Below the pieces are notes generated by a model. The model searched no databases, was not told where the DNA came from, and saw only the letters and a list, made by a program, of their open reading frames with translations. From Klebsormidium nitens (lineage: Eukaryota > Streptophyta > Klebsormidiophyceae > Klebsormidiales > Klebsormidiaceae), in assembly GCA_000708835.1 (NCBI GenBank), contig DF237606.1, positions 1 through 46,076 of the forward strand: a stretch of 46,076 nt of DNA, written 5' to 3'. The position numbers and the translations under genes were made by a program. Of this stretch, positions 10,501 to 22,853 are shown one piece after another; the stretch's first letter is position 1; each line of letters begins with the position of its first letter.

Positions 10501-13274
10501 GGCATCTTCGCGGCCGCCAAAATGCTTAGTCTTTCTGCGGCTCATCGACCTTCAGAGATCTCCAAACTGACCCCGGAAAGATGACGGCTTCGCGTCTGAG
10601 CAGCTCTCAGATTTTTTTGTAGCAATCGCAAAGAGATGCTGTCAACGATGAAAGTATTTCGAGGCATATTTAGGTCTGTAAGTCTTTTCGCTTTCTATCC
10701 GGTCAGGCGGGTACGAAAAGGAGACGGACGCAGCCCGGGCGTACGACCTTGCCGCTCTCAAGTACTGGGGCGTAGGCACCAACTACAACTTTCCGGTAAG
10801 CTCCAGCGGATAGCGGACTCTGAAGGCTTCCTCAATTCAGCGCTTACACGATGGTGTAGGAGCGTTCCTTCGGGCTATGGGAGGGAAGTTTCGAGTCAAG
10901 CCTAATCGATGAGGTACAAATTAGTTGCTTTCCTGCTGCTTTTGATGACCTGCGTCTAATCAACAACTTTCCACCATGGATTTGCAGCTGAAGGACTACG
11001 AACAGGACCTCAAAGAGATGGAAGACGTGTCTCGCCAGGAGTTCGTCGCCACCCTCAGAAGGTGAGGCGAAATTGAGGAGCATAAGAATAATTGATGCCT
11101 CATATGAGCAAAGAAGGAAGACATACCTAAGGCCCTCATCTTCGTATGATCGGGTTCGCTGGATTGCGCCCTTGCAAAGGACTCATGAGTTCAGCCGTTC
11201 AGGTAAAGTTGAACGACATTACGCTGTGCACCCATTGCCTTTTCGAAGCAGTACCCTCAGAGAAGATTCAATCCTTCAAAGAAGCCTCAGAACATGGACC
11301 CGGGAGTATCTGCGGAGACTTCGCTTAATTCGGAGGCCGCAGATCATGGCTTGCTCCTTGTCTTACATGTGATACGAAGTTGCGCTTCTGGACGCCGTCT
11401 TTCTGAAAATTTGAACGGTTGCGCTGAGAACGAGACATGGCTCCTCAGCTTTTCGAGAAACGCTCCTGCTTCTGGGTGCAGGACTTTCAGATGCCGGCTT
11501 TTGCCCGTTCAGCTCAAAGAGCAAGGCTCCAAACATTGACCTCCTGATAAATGAATTTTCCACGCAACTCGTGCAGGAAGAGCAGCGGCTTCTCGCGCGG
11601 CGCGTCCAAGTACCGCGGCGTGACGCGGCACCACCAGCACGGCCGCTGGGAGGCGCGCATCGGGCGCGTGCTCGGGAACAAGTACCTCTACCTGGGGACG
11701 TACCCGACACAGGAGGAAGCGGCGCAGGTGAATTATTCGTCCTGGGAGAACCTTGTCTCAAAAGTCTTTCTGATGACGATTTTTTGGAGTACTCGAAGAA
11801 GTGAGAGGGCAGAATGACAAAGGAAGACCGAGGGGCGAATTCTGGAAAAGCAAGCGAGCGCTAACGGAGGTTCTGGCTTCTCTTGGGTTGCATAATCATC
11901 CACGTTCCTACGTGTATGTGATTCCAGAAGCGTAAGAGCGTGCGACGAACAGCACCATTTCCTACCTGAACGTGGAGTAATCGAAACGCATATTTCAAAC
12001 GGTTTGCTGATCGCCCCTCTGATCGCTCGCGCAGGCTTACGACATCGCCGCGGTCAAGTACCGGGGCGTGCACGCGGTCACCAACTTTGACCTGAGCCGC
12101 TACCTGGAGTTCATGCGCCCCGGCGGCAGCCAGACGCTTCCGGCGCCCCCCTCAGCGGACAGCGAAGGCGGGACGGGCGCCGAAGAAGGCTCGGACCTGA
12201 CTTACGGGTCGCCTAGAAAGAGAAAGAGAGCGGGCTCTGAGCGGCCGGCGGCTCGTTCCTTTGAGCCCAGGGTCCTGTCTACGCAGGTGAGCCGCTTTGC
12301 AGTCAACAAAGATGACAGTAAGTTGACTGCATGGAGCGCTTCTGTGCGTTCGGAAACAGTTTGTCGGAAGAATTGAGACGTGGGGCTTGTGGGCGAGGAT
12401 CGTCTGGAGACGTGATTGCGGATGAAAACTAACGTTGCTGCTTTCATCCTGAAACGGAGGGCACTGAAATCTGCGGGAAAATTGTTTGCAATTTCATGCA
12501 AAGTGCTAAGAACCATTTGACGGCCTCTTTGACAATTCTGGCTTGAACAATCTTGAGTCCCCTCTGCTGCGCCGGATGGTCCTTTTCGGAAGCTGAAGTA
12601 AGACGATTCCATTCTTTTTTCAAGGATAGGAAAGAAGCGATCTAAACCGTGATTTCTCGTGACACCATAGCAGGTTTTGAACGCTTCGACGAGACAGCCT
12701 ACTCAGAGCACTTTGTACGGATAATTCCATTAGATTTATCACTTTCCTCTTGCGTTTCCTCGGAGCAAAGGACGCGTTCTGTTTTCTGACGCGTTCCCTT
12801 TAATCCCCGCAGATAGTGATGCCGTCCCCAGCACCACGTTTCCCCGAGCCGGCGTCTCCCACCGAGCCGGCGTCTCCTTACCAAGTCGACCCGCGAATCG
12901 ACCCCCGCTACGCTCCTCTATCAGTCGACGATCAGCAGGCGCTAAGTGACCAGTTCTACTTTGGGGGGGAGTTCTCCCCCACCCTAGACCAGCCTTTCAG
13001 CCCCCTGAACACCACCCACGCCGTTCATCTGCCGAACCCCCTCCAATACTGCCAGCTCGTTCCGTACCCGAACCTGTCCCTGAACTTTCCCCAAGCTCTG
13101 AGCCAGTTGTTCCCGGTCTATCCTGGGCTCGGCCAGTACCCCCAGACCTTGCCCGGTGCTTACGCCCCGGGTCTTCAAGTGGGGTCAGATAACAGGGAGG
13201 GTGCGGAGGATGCGGTGCATGCGTCGAACGGGCTTGTGCCGCCCGGGTACTCTGCCTGGGACGCGGCACAGTGA
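7586..13274 (+). CDS. AINTEGUMENTA-lineage transcription factor with two AP2 domains
   Basis: Nine exons: 7586-7795, 8230-9621, 10061-10206, 10377-10468, 10707-10795, 10988-11061, 11577-11727, 12035-12286 and 12813-13274. Every junction is GT-AG with matching phase, giving about 955 residues. The long N-terminal half is low-complexity and probably activating or disordered, followed by a basic stretch ([13 protein letters not shown]) that may be a nuclear signal. AP2 repeat 1 (about residues 576-643) starts QYRGVTK and contains the ten-residue insertion before GRQVYLGGYE that marks the ANT/PLETHORA/BABY BOOM branch rather than the APETALA2 branch. The linker ends [14 protein letters not shown]. 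Repeat 2 (about 679-745) reads [20 protein letters not shown], then NKYLYLGTY and [10 protein letters not shown]. The C-terminus is Pro/Tyr/Gln-rich. Odd point: repeat 1 has HCSTGRY where land-plant members have HRWTGRY. In land plants this family controls meristem and growth programmes; the role in an alga is not known from the sequence. An upstream untranslated exon is likely. Confidence 0.93.
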
Positions 13275-16200
13275 CAAGATACGATCACAACAACGGAGTG
13301 GTCAGAGGAGGCGGCTGATGTATTTAACATGCGCTCGCATCCTGCTGGGAGGGGAGTACCGTTCATTGGCGAGGCAGAAAGGTTGACACAACAACGGGGC
13401 GGTCTGTGGAGAGCCCCAAAGCTCTGCTATTTAACGAACTAAATAACTCGTTCGAGATTCTGGGCTGACGCGCTACATCGTCAAGGGTGCTGCATAAAGC
13501 ACTTCGTAGCATTCCACGCTTGAGCCGTTTCTGCATGCAGATAAATGCTGCGCATTCGAACTGTGCCGATAAGCTCTGTAAAACTAAAACCAAGTTGCGC
13601 CACAGTTGTAGGTGAAGCAGGAAGCTAACCCACAAAGATTTTGATCAAGAACCGTAAAGAAACTAAGACAAGTTGCTAACAAAGGATAAGGCTGAGCTGC
13701 GCAGATCAAGACAATATAGAGATCAATACCAAGGCCACGAATAAAGCAAACGTTTGATAGTGAGTGATAAGGTTTGTATCGAATAACAGCCTCGCGTGCA
13801 TCTAAACACTGTAATGCATTGTCAAAACTTGGACCAAAGCTTTTCTTGTTACATACGTGTTTTGCCAAACCCGCAAACGTATGCGAGATGTTTTCCTGTG
13901 CGGATCAGTTTCTTTGTCTATGTTCCACTGTCAGGAAATAGGCTAGTGAATCCGGAAGGCCGCGCGGATTGAATTCACCATGAATTGCCCGCTAAAGAGT
14001 TGAGTAGGCAAGTCAACTGCATTCATAACGTCCTTCGGTTCAAACCCCCTGCACCTTGATGCTCAGGTCATGCGGCGAATAATACACTTCATTGGGGGTT
14101 TAATCACACGATGGCGACGTGTCTGATTCGAGCTGGTACGCCGTTGATCGGTATCGACACAGACTAGATCTTTCGTACCTCTGACATTTGTGGTATTCCT
14201 TTGTAATTGTGGGAGTGATACGCAGATGCCAGAGATGCTCAGGCTCATGCCCATCTGTAGTACAAGCTCGGCACTAGGGCTGTCGAAACGAAAATTAGAG
14301 ATCACGATTGAAGGATCGAACAAGCTCAAAGGTTGAATACGCATGACTCAAGTGGCGCAGAGCTCACGTTGATAAGTCTTGGTTCTTTCAAAAAAGCGCC
14401 ATATTGAAAGATAACAACGATAGCAACAACAAGTGATTAAATAGTTAAACCCAAAGTTGACACGCTCTGCACCCGTACCCACCCCTAGTAAAACTCACAT
14501 TACCCTTCATGGCGCTTACCCTTTCTGAACTTGATCGGGAATTTCGATTTAGTAACATTTGTCACGTAGATGCTCTAGCTCGACCATTTTGAGTACCAGC
14601 TCGGCAGCTGCGTCAATGTGACATTCGAAGTACGTTCTTGTACGTTTGATCGTTTTATGTATGTTAGTGTTGGGCAGTAGCATTTACTTCCTATTATCCT
14701 AGCTTACAGTTTTTAGACAGGCCAGTTAGAACTTATGATGGCAGTGTTCCGGTATCCTTCCTCATTACGATGACAACTGACAGCTTGTGACCACGAAGTT
14801 TGAGATTCGAAAGTAGGGAGACCATGAGTAAAGTCTATTGCATTCGGACCTTGTCCTCTCCGATCATGCATTGTTGATATTGCATGTTCAAGTTGATCTG
14901 AGTTGATCTAGGCAAGCCGGTGGGCGCCTCGGCGCACGGGCCGCCCTGGCGGCCCGCGCGCGACAGCAAAATCCAAAATTCGTAAAACGGTTGACGGTAT
15001 CTACATGAAATGATGACGGTGATTTGACGCACGAACTCCGGAATCATTTTCAGGTCATATATACAGTCTCCTGAAGCATTGACGTTTGTCCAGACGGCAA
15101 GGCCGCTACAAACCAGCTTTTTGGAGAAGGGTGCGCGCGCTTTCCTAGAGTTTAAGCCACTAGTGTACGGTAAGTTGCGTGGCCAAAATGGAATTACCTA
15201 TGTGCCAACCTCGACGCACACTCTAGGACTAGAGTCTCCGGGAAGCTGTGCACGCTGCCTACACTAATCAACAGCTTACAGGTTAGTCTTAAAATTGACT
15301 AGGACCACAATGACAAGGCCTACTTATTATGCAGTCGTCCTTCGCATTTAAACCTAGAAAGCGACACCATTGGATCCTCGGTGTTTCAAGAGCGACAGCA
15401 AGCGGCTGAAGATATTTTCTGTCGTTTTAAGGTCGGGCAATGCAGGAATGAACTTAGCATCTGCATGCCTGCTAGGTTGATACCGCAGCTTTGGCAACGA
15501 TAAGTTTGCCTTTGAAATAGGCGACGCGCTAGCTCCGGTAGCAGCGGTCCCTGAGGAGGGCGCTGATTCTGGCTGTGAAGTGATATGAATGCTGCTGATT
15601 GTAACCTTCTTCCGAATACTGCTGCTGGCAACATATTGCTATCAATTTTAAACACAATAAGTTGTAAACACATCAATTTGCACTTTAAGTCGACCATTGG
15701 CTGAGCAAACAAGAGGAGGCAAGAGACATGGCTCTCAAAGTGTACAGCAATAAGACTCTTCAGGGCGAGTTCCATCACACATACATCTTCTGGGATACCA
15801 TTTTTCCTAAGTTTAATCGCCTTCTTCTGGAGAGATCACCTTCGTTTTCTTTTTCAAGGAGGGCATGTTGACGTCCAAGATGAAAGAAATTGAAGCACAG
15901 TGCTAAAGCGCGTTGGCGCAACACACGCCTGAGAAGCGTTGGCTAGGATGACTAAGAGTCTTCTTCTGGAACTCATCAGCGTTTGTTGCGAGGATCCGTT
16001 TATGACTACAGTCGACAATCTGTTGAAGAGCTGACAATCTCCCTGACTTTCTCAGCTACGCCGATTGCATGCAGCAACTCCAATCACTTTGCTTCCGCTG
16101 TATGTTAATAATTGGACCAAGGACCGAGAGGGAATTTGAAGCAGCAACTCAAGAGGAAGTCCTGAGATTCTTGATTCACATACGCTTGTTGGAGAACGGC

Positions 16201-16803
16201 TCTTGCTTCGGATGCTGCAGACAACTGGAACGAGGACCGCCTCCAAGCTTCCTGTTCCTTTGATGAAAGCAAGAAAATAGCAGGCGGGACAGGCGCCAGG
16301 GTAAGCAGCTGACCGCTTAAGGAGGAGCTCCTCATAGTTAGCGCTTAACCTGAGGCTTTTAAAACCCTGGGCAGGCGCAAGTTTAATTAAGCCTGCTCCA
16401 GATCGGGGCTTGTCAGCCACATGATAGGTGCCTTCGCCATCGGCGAATACGGGTAATGTTTGGCTACCAAGGTCAATCAGCAAGCCAGGTTAAGCACGGC
16501 AATCCTGTGTTGCTGCTGGGGCAGACAGTAATGTACCATTTGTCTTACCGACTGACATAAGCTGCTTCTTGGAACGAAGCAGCGGACAGAACGATCTGAA
16601 TGCTCCTTCCAGAGCTGCTGTGAACGTCTCAGTGGCAGTCTTACCTCGATCAACTTGGTTATGAAAAAGGGAAGGTGGTGCAACGAAGCTCTTCTGAAAC
16701 TTCTTCAGCTTCTGCTAACCTCCCATAGACCAGTCCACTAACCCCTGCCAAGCTCTGCCTAAACCAGTCAACTAATAAACACGGTTACCTGTTTTCGTTA
16801 CAG
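13275..16803. other. 3' flank of the AP2 gene and intergenic region
   Basis: No gene is supported here. The first few hundred bases are probably 3' untranslated sequence. Near 14,920-14,965 there is a GC-rich patch with the palindrome GGGCCGCCCTGGCGGCCC. The upstream exon or exons of the next gene must lie within 13.3-16.8 kb. An ATG at 15728 opening MALKVYSNKTLQG is one candidate start, but no donor in suitable phase joins it convincingly to 16804. Confidence 0.4.
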
Positions 16804-18590
16804 ACGCTCGTGTCCCGGGCAGATGAAGGTTTTCCAGAGATCAGCAAAAGCGTGAGCAATTACAACGAGGCTTTCATTAACATCCCGCACTACACCCGGT
16901 TCAACCAACCGGACACCAAGGAGCGGATCCTGCCCTCTGCCTCCGCAGCAACGGTCAGCGCCGCAAGAGCTCTCCGCACTAAGAGTTTATTGACGTTGCT
17001 GGCTTCGTTGTGGACCTCGAATGCCTTGGCAAGAAACGTCTGAAGAGCTGCGTTCTTCGAAAGACTTTGAAAGGTCGTCGAGCTCAACAATGGGCGTTTA
17101 TACGGCGAAGTTAGGGGGGCCACAGTTGCTTAGAATTGAGACACGTGGCAGGTTACGTGCGGCCATGTGAGCCCGTTTCCTTTTCACTCACTGCCAAAAT
17201 TGGATCCTTCACAGCCTCTTTCAAATCGACTGTCGAGCTGCCGACTTTCAAGGCTCGTTTTCCAGGTGTTGACGCCCTGAAATAGCCTGCGCGATACATG
17301 CTCAAAGGCTCTGAAACACACGTCCAAAAAGGGACACGTATGGATCTCACCGACCCCGACGATGAGATTGTCACGAACATGTGAGATTCTGCCACGTGTC
17401 CAGGGAGGCCCTGCTGAGTCGAGCAGCACCTTTTACCAGAAGGCGGTGCTCGAGCCCCGGCCGGAACCCAAGCCAAAAACGAGGCCCATGGTTAACAAGG
17501 CGAACATCCACGAGATACACCAGCCAAGGTGAGAGGCTAGGAGAGACCTTACGTGGAGACTTCCAAATTGAAAAGTGACTTTCGGATCGTCGACCAGCAG
17601 GAACAATGGCCACTATCGAGTCCCTCTTGTATTCCGGGCATCGAAGAATACAGCATCATCTTCGTAGAGGGCCAGTACGTAGCTGCATGCTGGCCGTTAC
17701 GCTTCGACTTCGATGACCTCCTGTGCCTTTGCTGCGAGAAAAGCATAACGTGCGCACCTCGATACCCTCGGTTTGACGCTCTTTCCCGAGTCAGGGTCGT
17801 TACAACCCGGCAAAATGAGACAAGCTTTGTGTTTCCTGCAGGGCAACGGGCGCCCCTTTGGAGGGCTACGGGGCAACTCTGCCCGGGCACAAGAAGGAGT
17901 CCGATCCGAGGCAGGTCACCCATCGACAAACATCCAATTCTGATCGACTTTCTGTTCTGCTGTTTCTGATCTGGAACGCTCGACGCCGATCCTAACGCTC
18001 CACCGCTTTCCGTAGACTTCTGCTTTCAAGCGCACATGATCTAGAGCGGAGGCTCGTGTCATGATTAGACCAGGTCTAGCTTCAGAGTTCCACTAATCTT
18101 TCCAAACAGCTACCAACATCCGATCGGGAACGCTAACCATACACTAACCAGGGTTGTTGAAGGCTGAGCTTTCCTTTCTGCCAGTCAAAGGTGGGTTACG
18201 ACTAACCAGCGCATGTACGTCGATGACCCGGCGAAGGCCCGGCTGCGGCCGCCCCCCCCCGACAAGCTCGACGATGAGGTAAGGGATCAGACTGAAGGGT
18301 TTCACTTAGCGGAAAGCTTTCCTTTTAAGAACCGGATCATCGCGCAGATATTATGGGTCTAAAGTGGACGATATGTAGCCTCCACTTGACATCGAACCCT
18401 TTACGCCCTGTTTACCGAATATTTGTTCTATTTTCGGGCTGTCAGTGAGCTCGCTTTTGTCGCATATGGGCAGTAGGGATGATCTTCACTCTGCCGCAAT
18501 ATTGTCTGAAGTTTTTTGCAGAGGGACAGCGTTCTGAGGCCCACTGATCCGCAAAACCGTCTCCTTCACACCATCGACGAACGTGGTTGA
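16804..18590 (+). CDS. Unidentified multi-exon gene, 5' end missing from the model; weak resemblance to ciliary microtubule-associated proteins
   Basis: Five exons agree in phase: 16804-16953, 17419-17528, 17842-17914, 18210-18278 and 18522-18590 (stop TGA), giving about 156 residues without the N-terminus. Segments in order include SNYNEAFINIPHYTRFNQP, TFYQKAVLEPRPEPKPK, NKANIHEIHQPR, then GYGATLPGHKKESDPR, RMYVDDPAKARLRPPPPDK and an end in TIDERG. Short Pro/Tyr/Lys-rich segments with GY-x-P-G type motifs recall small microtubule inner proteins of cilia. This is an impression, not a family match. The first acceptor (TTACAG before 16804) needs an upstream exon that I could not place. The acceptor of exon 17419 is weak, and the exon before 18210 could instead use a GC donor at 17911 with an acceptor at 18184, adding a few residues. 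Confidence 0.5.
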
Positions 18591-20550
18591 CAGGATTATA
18601 ACCCGGCTCAATTTGCCGTGCAAAAGCTTCAACCATTGTGCTATTGAGTCCTTCGTCTACAAAAGTCCCCGGTGCTTCTTCTCGTGCAGCGGTTCGTAGG
18701 TGGTTTACCAGCCAGCTGTAACCCCAACTTCCCGGAAAAAGGCCGGTTGCTGCCAACCGACCGAACCTTCTTCCGAACCCGATCTTTTCCTGGGGACGAC
18801 GGGACAGCGAGCGATGTGAGGCCGAATGGGAAAAACTGCGGTCCTTCTGGATCTTGCCTCAGCCCCTGCCATTAAACTGTTTCAGCCCTGGCTACCAAAC
18901 GTAGTGAAACGGCAAAAGCGGAGCCCAAACGCTCCTGTGTGCCCTCTGCATCCAAACGTTTTCCATTTCCGAATGTTGCTGTGATTGCATATGGGCTGTG
19001 AAGGTGGTCAGACAAAACTGAGGAAGCCTAGTGTGCCCCCGTATCTTGTTCGGAAATGTTCAACGCATTTTTCGAGTGCGAGTCATGCTCCATGCATCTT
19101 TCGGGGCCTTCTGACGGTCTAAAAGGTTGGTTATCAAATCGGTTCTCGGTGTGTGATTTCGTGCAGTGTTTGAAGGGATCCCCTGTTGCCAGCAATAGCG
19201 CCCAGCTGGATTGAAACCGACACCCTTTATGCACATGATCGGGCCGGACCCTGTGTCAGAGCTAGGCGCTTTTGTGACGGAGTCAGCCTTATGTACGAAC
19301 CGCAAGCGTGAGCAGTATCAAGCGGCGGTTTGTACGTGGGCGAAGAACATCGTAAAGGAATAACGAGTAACTGGACTTTGCACAACTTGGTCGACTGCCT
19401 GGTAAGCTTCTTTTTTCGCCATGGGCTATGTAAGGCAATAGCGGGCCTCGGACGAAGTGAAGGAGCTACAGCCTTTGGAAGATCCCAGCTGTAGTTATGA
19501 CTCAGAAAAGTCCCATCTCTCTGCATGTACTGGGAAACGTGAGAACAACCGCATTCCTCAAAAGACTGTTTCCACGAGTACGTTTTTGCCACAAGCACAG
19601 AACTTCTCAAGATTTTACGCCGAGTTGGCTACTCAGCCGAACGCACCCGGCCCATGACGGCCGTTGCTGAAGAATTGGTCTCAACAGCCGACGCTGCAAA
19701 AACGTGCCAGCATGGTAGAATCGCGGCAGACGAATGTGGGATCCGAGCGTCTCGAAGCGCGTCCAGGTATATGCAAGCGACGTGACGCAAACAGCAGTCA
19801 TGATGCGATTATTTTACTCTTGCAAGCACCGCGCTGAGCTCGTACTTTACAATGCATTCATCTGGATTCATTTCAGATCCGAGAGCTGCATGTACATGCA
19901 AGCTATGTATGCATAGCAGATACGTTGGATGCGAGCCGCCATGCAGTGAGGCTGCTTGACGAAAACCGTCAGTGCTGACCTGCATCCGCTTGATTGACAT
20001 GCGTGTCACTGCCACTGTATCCTGGTCTATAGTATCGAGGTTCTTGAAAGTTTCTCAATTGGCAATTCGAGTTCTGTTTTTGAAAGGACCTCTTCGCAGC
20101 TAGCTTCACAATGAGGCGTCGGACCGCTGATCGATAGATCTACAACCATGCCGCCAGCTTGCTGAGGTCAAGTTGAAACGATGCTGTCACTTTGCACACA
20201 CGAGCCGAATTGTGCGCGGGGCCATGCAGTCGCGGGTCATTCAAATAGCAGGTTGGGTCAGCCTTTCGGCAATCCAAGAGCTGATGAAAACCAAATGCTA
20301 CAATCGAACATAATTCTGAAAGATTCGCAGAGGGAAAGCATACTCTGACTACGTTGGCAAGGCATTGACCCATGAATCGATAAGGTGGTCCGCTACTTCA
20401 AGCTAGCTTGATCCAATGCACTTTAGTTTAGATCTTCATGTTAGGTACCTAACCGTTGATCTTCATCTTATATCTAGCTAGCTTGATGCATGTTCCGGGA
20501 TCCAGTCTTTGACGATCTTCGAAGGACTCAAACCGCGTGTCTTTCCTTGC
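18591..20550. other. Intergenic region
   Basis: No coding region is supported. Open frames are short and lie on both strands without splice or codon support. 20,400-20,490 holds AT-rich near-repeats of GCTAGCTTGAT and GATCTTCAT. Untranslated ends of the two convergent neighbouring genes probably lie here. Confidence 0.4.
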
Positions 20551-20568
20551 CAGTCTTTACGACTACAT

Positions 20569-20760
20569 GCCTATTACAAGCTTACGGTACAAAGCTGGCA
20601 CCTCTTTGTCAGCAGCATGCGCTATTTCTATTCAAGCACCTCAACCTGCGTACCATTCCTCTCAGATTTCTTCTCAGCCTCTCCAATTGTTAGAAATCCA
20701 GCTTGCTTCCGTTCTGTACAACATCCTTTTCAAAATGCTAGCAAGAACGTATGCAATGCA
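20569..20760 (-). repeat. Diverged tandem copy of the F-box gene's 3' coding end
   Basis: This stretch aligns with the end of the neighbouring F-box coding region at an offset of about 219-228 bases. Shared anchors are CTTTGTCAGCAGCA (20604 and 20823) and AATCCAGCTTGCT (20695 and 20923), with similar sequence between them (CAAGCACC, CGACCTGCGTAC-like and TCTCAACC-like blocks). Substitutions and small length changes break the frame, so it is a decayed copy lying just 3' of the intact gene. Confidence 0.7.
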
Positions 20761-20827
20761 TGTCTACTTGTCTACATATCTACTACAAGGTTACAGGACA
20801 AAGACGGGTCAGGCTTACACATCTTTG

Positions 20828-22294
20828 TCAGCAGCAGCTCTTTTCGATCAAGCACCGTTGGCAGGCCTCGACCTGCGTACTAATCCTTTTAAACACCTTT
20901 CTCAACCTATCCAATTCATTCAAATCCAGCTTGCTGCCGTGCTTGACAACCGTGAGCTTCTGTACAACGTCCCTCACTGCTAGCAAGAACTCGCTGATCC
21001 TCCCTGTGTATTCCATGTTCAGAACAACGCTTCTCAAACTGCTCAGAGAGAGCGCCTCCTGAAAGCGCACCCTTGTACCATACCCCGCATTGAATTCTCC
21101 CATCATGATGTCTACGACGCTCTCCCCGAAGACTAGATGCTTCACCGCGTGCCGGAGAGAGAACACGCGCAGGGAGCTCAAGAAACTCTTCCCCGGTTCG
21201 CTAACCACCCTGGTTAACAACTCTGTTGTCTCTACCGAGGGTACGCAAAGCAGAATTTTCAGCATGTCAGTACATGACCAGAGAGTGTCGCTCTTTCCCA
21301 ATACCAGTTTCTTCAAACTGCAACCCTCTAACCCCCCTAGAAACCCCATAGGCCCCCGCACCGTCACCTCTTCCAAGCTGTGTGCCTTTAGGAACAAACC
21401 GGCTCCCCCCGCACAGTCCAACACCCGTAGACTAGGGACTCGCAAGCTGACATCCTTCCCTCGTACAGGCAGCTTGATCACCAGCTCCTGGAGCGTCTCC
21501 GACCGCAGGTACCGAGTCGCAAAGTCCCCCACAAAGTGACACGTCCGCAGGTTGCTGACACCAGGGATCAGCTCAGAGGGGAACACACAGCGCCTGGCCT
21601 CCACACCGTGCGCCTCGCTCTGCATCGCCTGCTTGACAAAGAACTCCAGCTTGGCAGGGGCGCTCGCCGCAGAGGGGGGGGGCGCCTCCTGGGTCAGAAT
21701 GTCCCCCCAGGACCCCATTGTACAGATTGACAGGGTGCTGTCCTGGCTTCTGGAGATGAGGGGAAAGTCAAAGACCAGCTTCGCAAAGGGGAACATCGCC
21801 ACGTGCTTTGTCTCCTGGACGCCTGCCTGGCGGTCCACCCACAGCCTTTGCACCATGTTGAGCTTCTTTCCCTCCAAAACCACCTCCTCTAGTTCCGAGT
21901 ACCCCACCAGGACACACGAGAGCAGTACTATGTCGGTCGCCTCCATCTCCGGAATGTAGAGCTTCAGGCGCGCCAACGTGCCTTGATACGGCGCCACCAT
22001 TCGTCCCAGGCTGGCTAGGATTGTGGAGCTGCTCGCAATTCTGCTCCCCAGCTCTAGTTCCTTGACAGTGGCCCCCTTGCGCGCTGCCAGGTGTCGCACC
22101 AAAGTGTCAATCTCTAGCTGGGAATCGAGCTCATTGGCCTGAATGCGCGTCCGTGGAAAGGACTCCTGGACAGCATCGCGCATTGCCCGCGACACGCACA
22201 GCATCTGCCGGCGGCCATCGCTGTTCAAGCGATGCAGGATCTGGTTGACGACGTCGCTCGAGAGGCTGAGCAGAGCAGAGACGGCGGGAGCCAT
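20828..22294 (-). CDS. F-box protein with leucine-rich C-terminal region, single exon
   Basis: One uninterrupted frame of 488 residues starts at the ATG whose complement is 22292-22294. The frame stays open 27 residues further upstream, but the downstream Met directly precedes the F-box. Residues ~8-50 fit an F-box: LSSDVVNQILHRLNSDGRRQ followed by CVSRAMRDAVQESF, the segment that binds Skp1 in SCF ubiquitin ligases. The rest has spaced leucine-rich segments (VKELELGSRI, LARLKLYIPEM, LEEVVLEGKKLN, LKKLVLGKSD, SLRVLDCAG) typical of an irregular LRR substrate-binding region. It ends CQRCLIEKSCC. Likely role: substrate receptor for ubiquitination; the substrate is unknown. Intronless F-box genes are common in plants and often arise by duplication, and a fragmentary copy of the 3' end lies immediately downstream. 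Confidence 0.8.
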   Translation of the reverse strand: MAPAVSALLSLSSDVVNQILHRLNSDGRRQMLCVSRAMRDAVQESFPRTRIQANELDSQLEIDTLVRHLAARKGATVKELELGSRIASSSTILASLGRMVAPYQGTLARLKLYIPEMEATDIVLLSCVLVGYSELEEVVLEGKKLNMVQRLWVDRQAGVQETKHVAMFPFAKLVFDFPLISRSQDSTLSICTMGSWGDILTQEAPPPSAASAPAKLEFFVKQAMQSEAHGVEARRCVFPSELIPGVSNLRTCHFVGDFATRYLRSETLQELVIKLPVRGKDVSLRVPSLRVLDCAGGAGLFLKAHSLEEVTVRGPMGFLGGLEGCSLKKLVLGKSDTLWSCTDMLKILLCVPSVETTELLTRVVSEPGKSFLSSLRVFSLRHAVKHLVFGESVVDIMMGEFNAGYGTRVRFQEALSLSSLRSVVLNMEYTGRISEFLLAVRDVVQKLTVVKHGSKLDLNELDRLRKVFKRISTQVEACQRCLIEKSCC

Positions 22295-22853
22295 TCTGTG
22301 AGCCAGCAGCACGCAGAGATACTGAAAGAATGGAGGACATGTCCTGTGCCAAAACTTGGTTAATCCGCATTTCACCTGTCAAAAGCCCCAAGGAGTTCGA
22401 CCCCAAGTTCTGGTGTCCAAAGCCCGCCAATAGCCACTGGCACCAGCAGTCCACCAACATGACAAGTGTCACCCGCACCTTGGGCTCCGGCATTCTTTTG
22501 CGTCCCGCTATGAAATTCAAAGCGACGGTGCAATACTGGACTAGCTGCTGAGTCGCAAGAGGCGTTACAACTGAATCCCGATTCACGTTACTCGGATACA
22601 CGCTAGCAAGCGTGCTTGAGGGTGCCCAACCAGCTGACGCTGTGCTGACGTTGCATTAGTACTCAGGTGAATCCCAGGTCGATCTTACGTTGTGATGACG
22701 TTGCAACAATAATCAGGTTCCAGGCTGTCATCGTACCGTATTTAATGCCTTCTTAAACGGGGTGTTTGCGAGATTTTATGTGCCCAGGGCTTCTCAAACC
22801 AAAACCTTGAACTCGGTTCCGTTGTCTGCCTTTTTACCTGGTCCATTATTGTC
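22295..22853. other. Upstream flank of the F-box gene
   Basis: No gene is supported. This is the presumed promoter and 5' untranslated region of the F-box gene on the minus strand. Two near-repeats around 22,640-22,720 share TGTGATGACGTTGCA-like and AATCAGGT-like segments; the TGACG core is a plausible bZIP-type site, but that is not demonstrated. Confidence 0.4.

Noticed and set aside
11363-11761. 132-residue minus-strand frame opposite AP2 exon 7
   Set aside because: Antisense to the canonical second AP2 repeat; no support of its own.
15386-15778. 130-residue minus-strand frame
   Set aside because: No recognisable domain, no splice context and ordinary composition for an intergenic open frame.
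15728-15790. ATG-started peptide MALKVYSNKTLQG as first exon of the 16804 gene
   Set aside because: Attractive peptide, but no in-phase donor with good consensus links it to the acceptor at 16803. Kept only as a candidate.
19227-19610. 127-residue minus-strand frame between the unknown gene and the F-box gene
   Set aside because: No domain, no splice signals and mixed composition; overlapping frames on the other strand are equally open.
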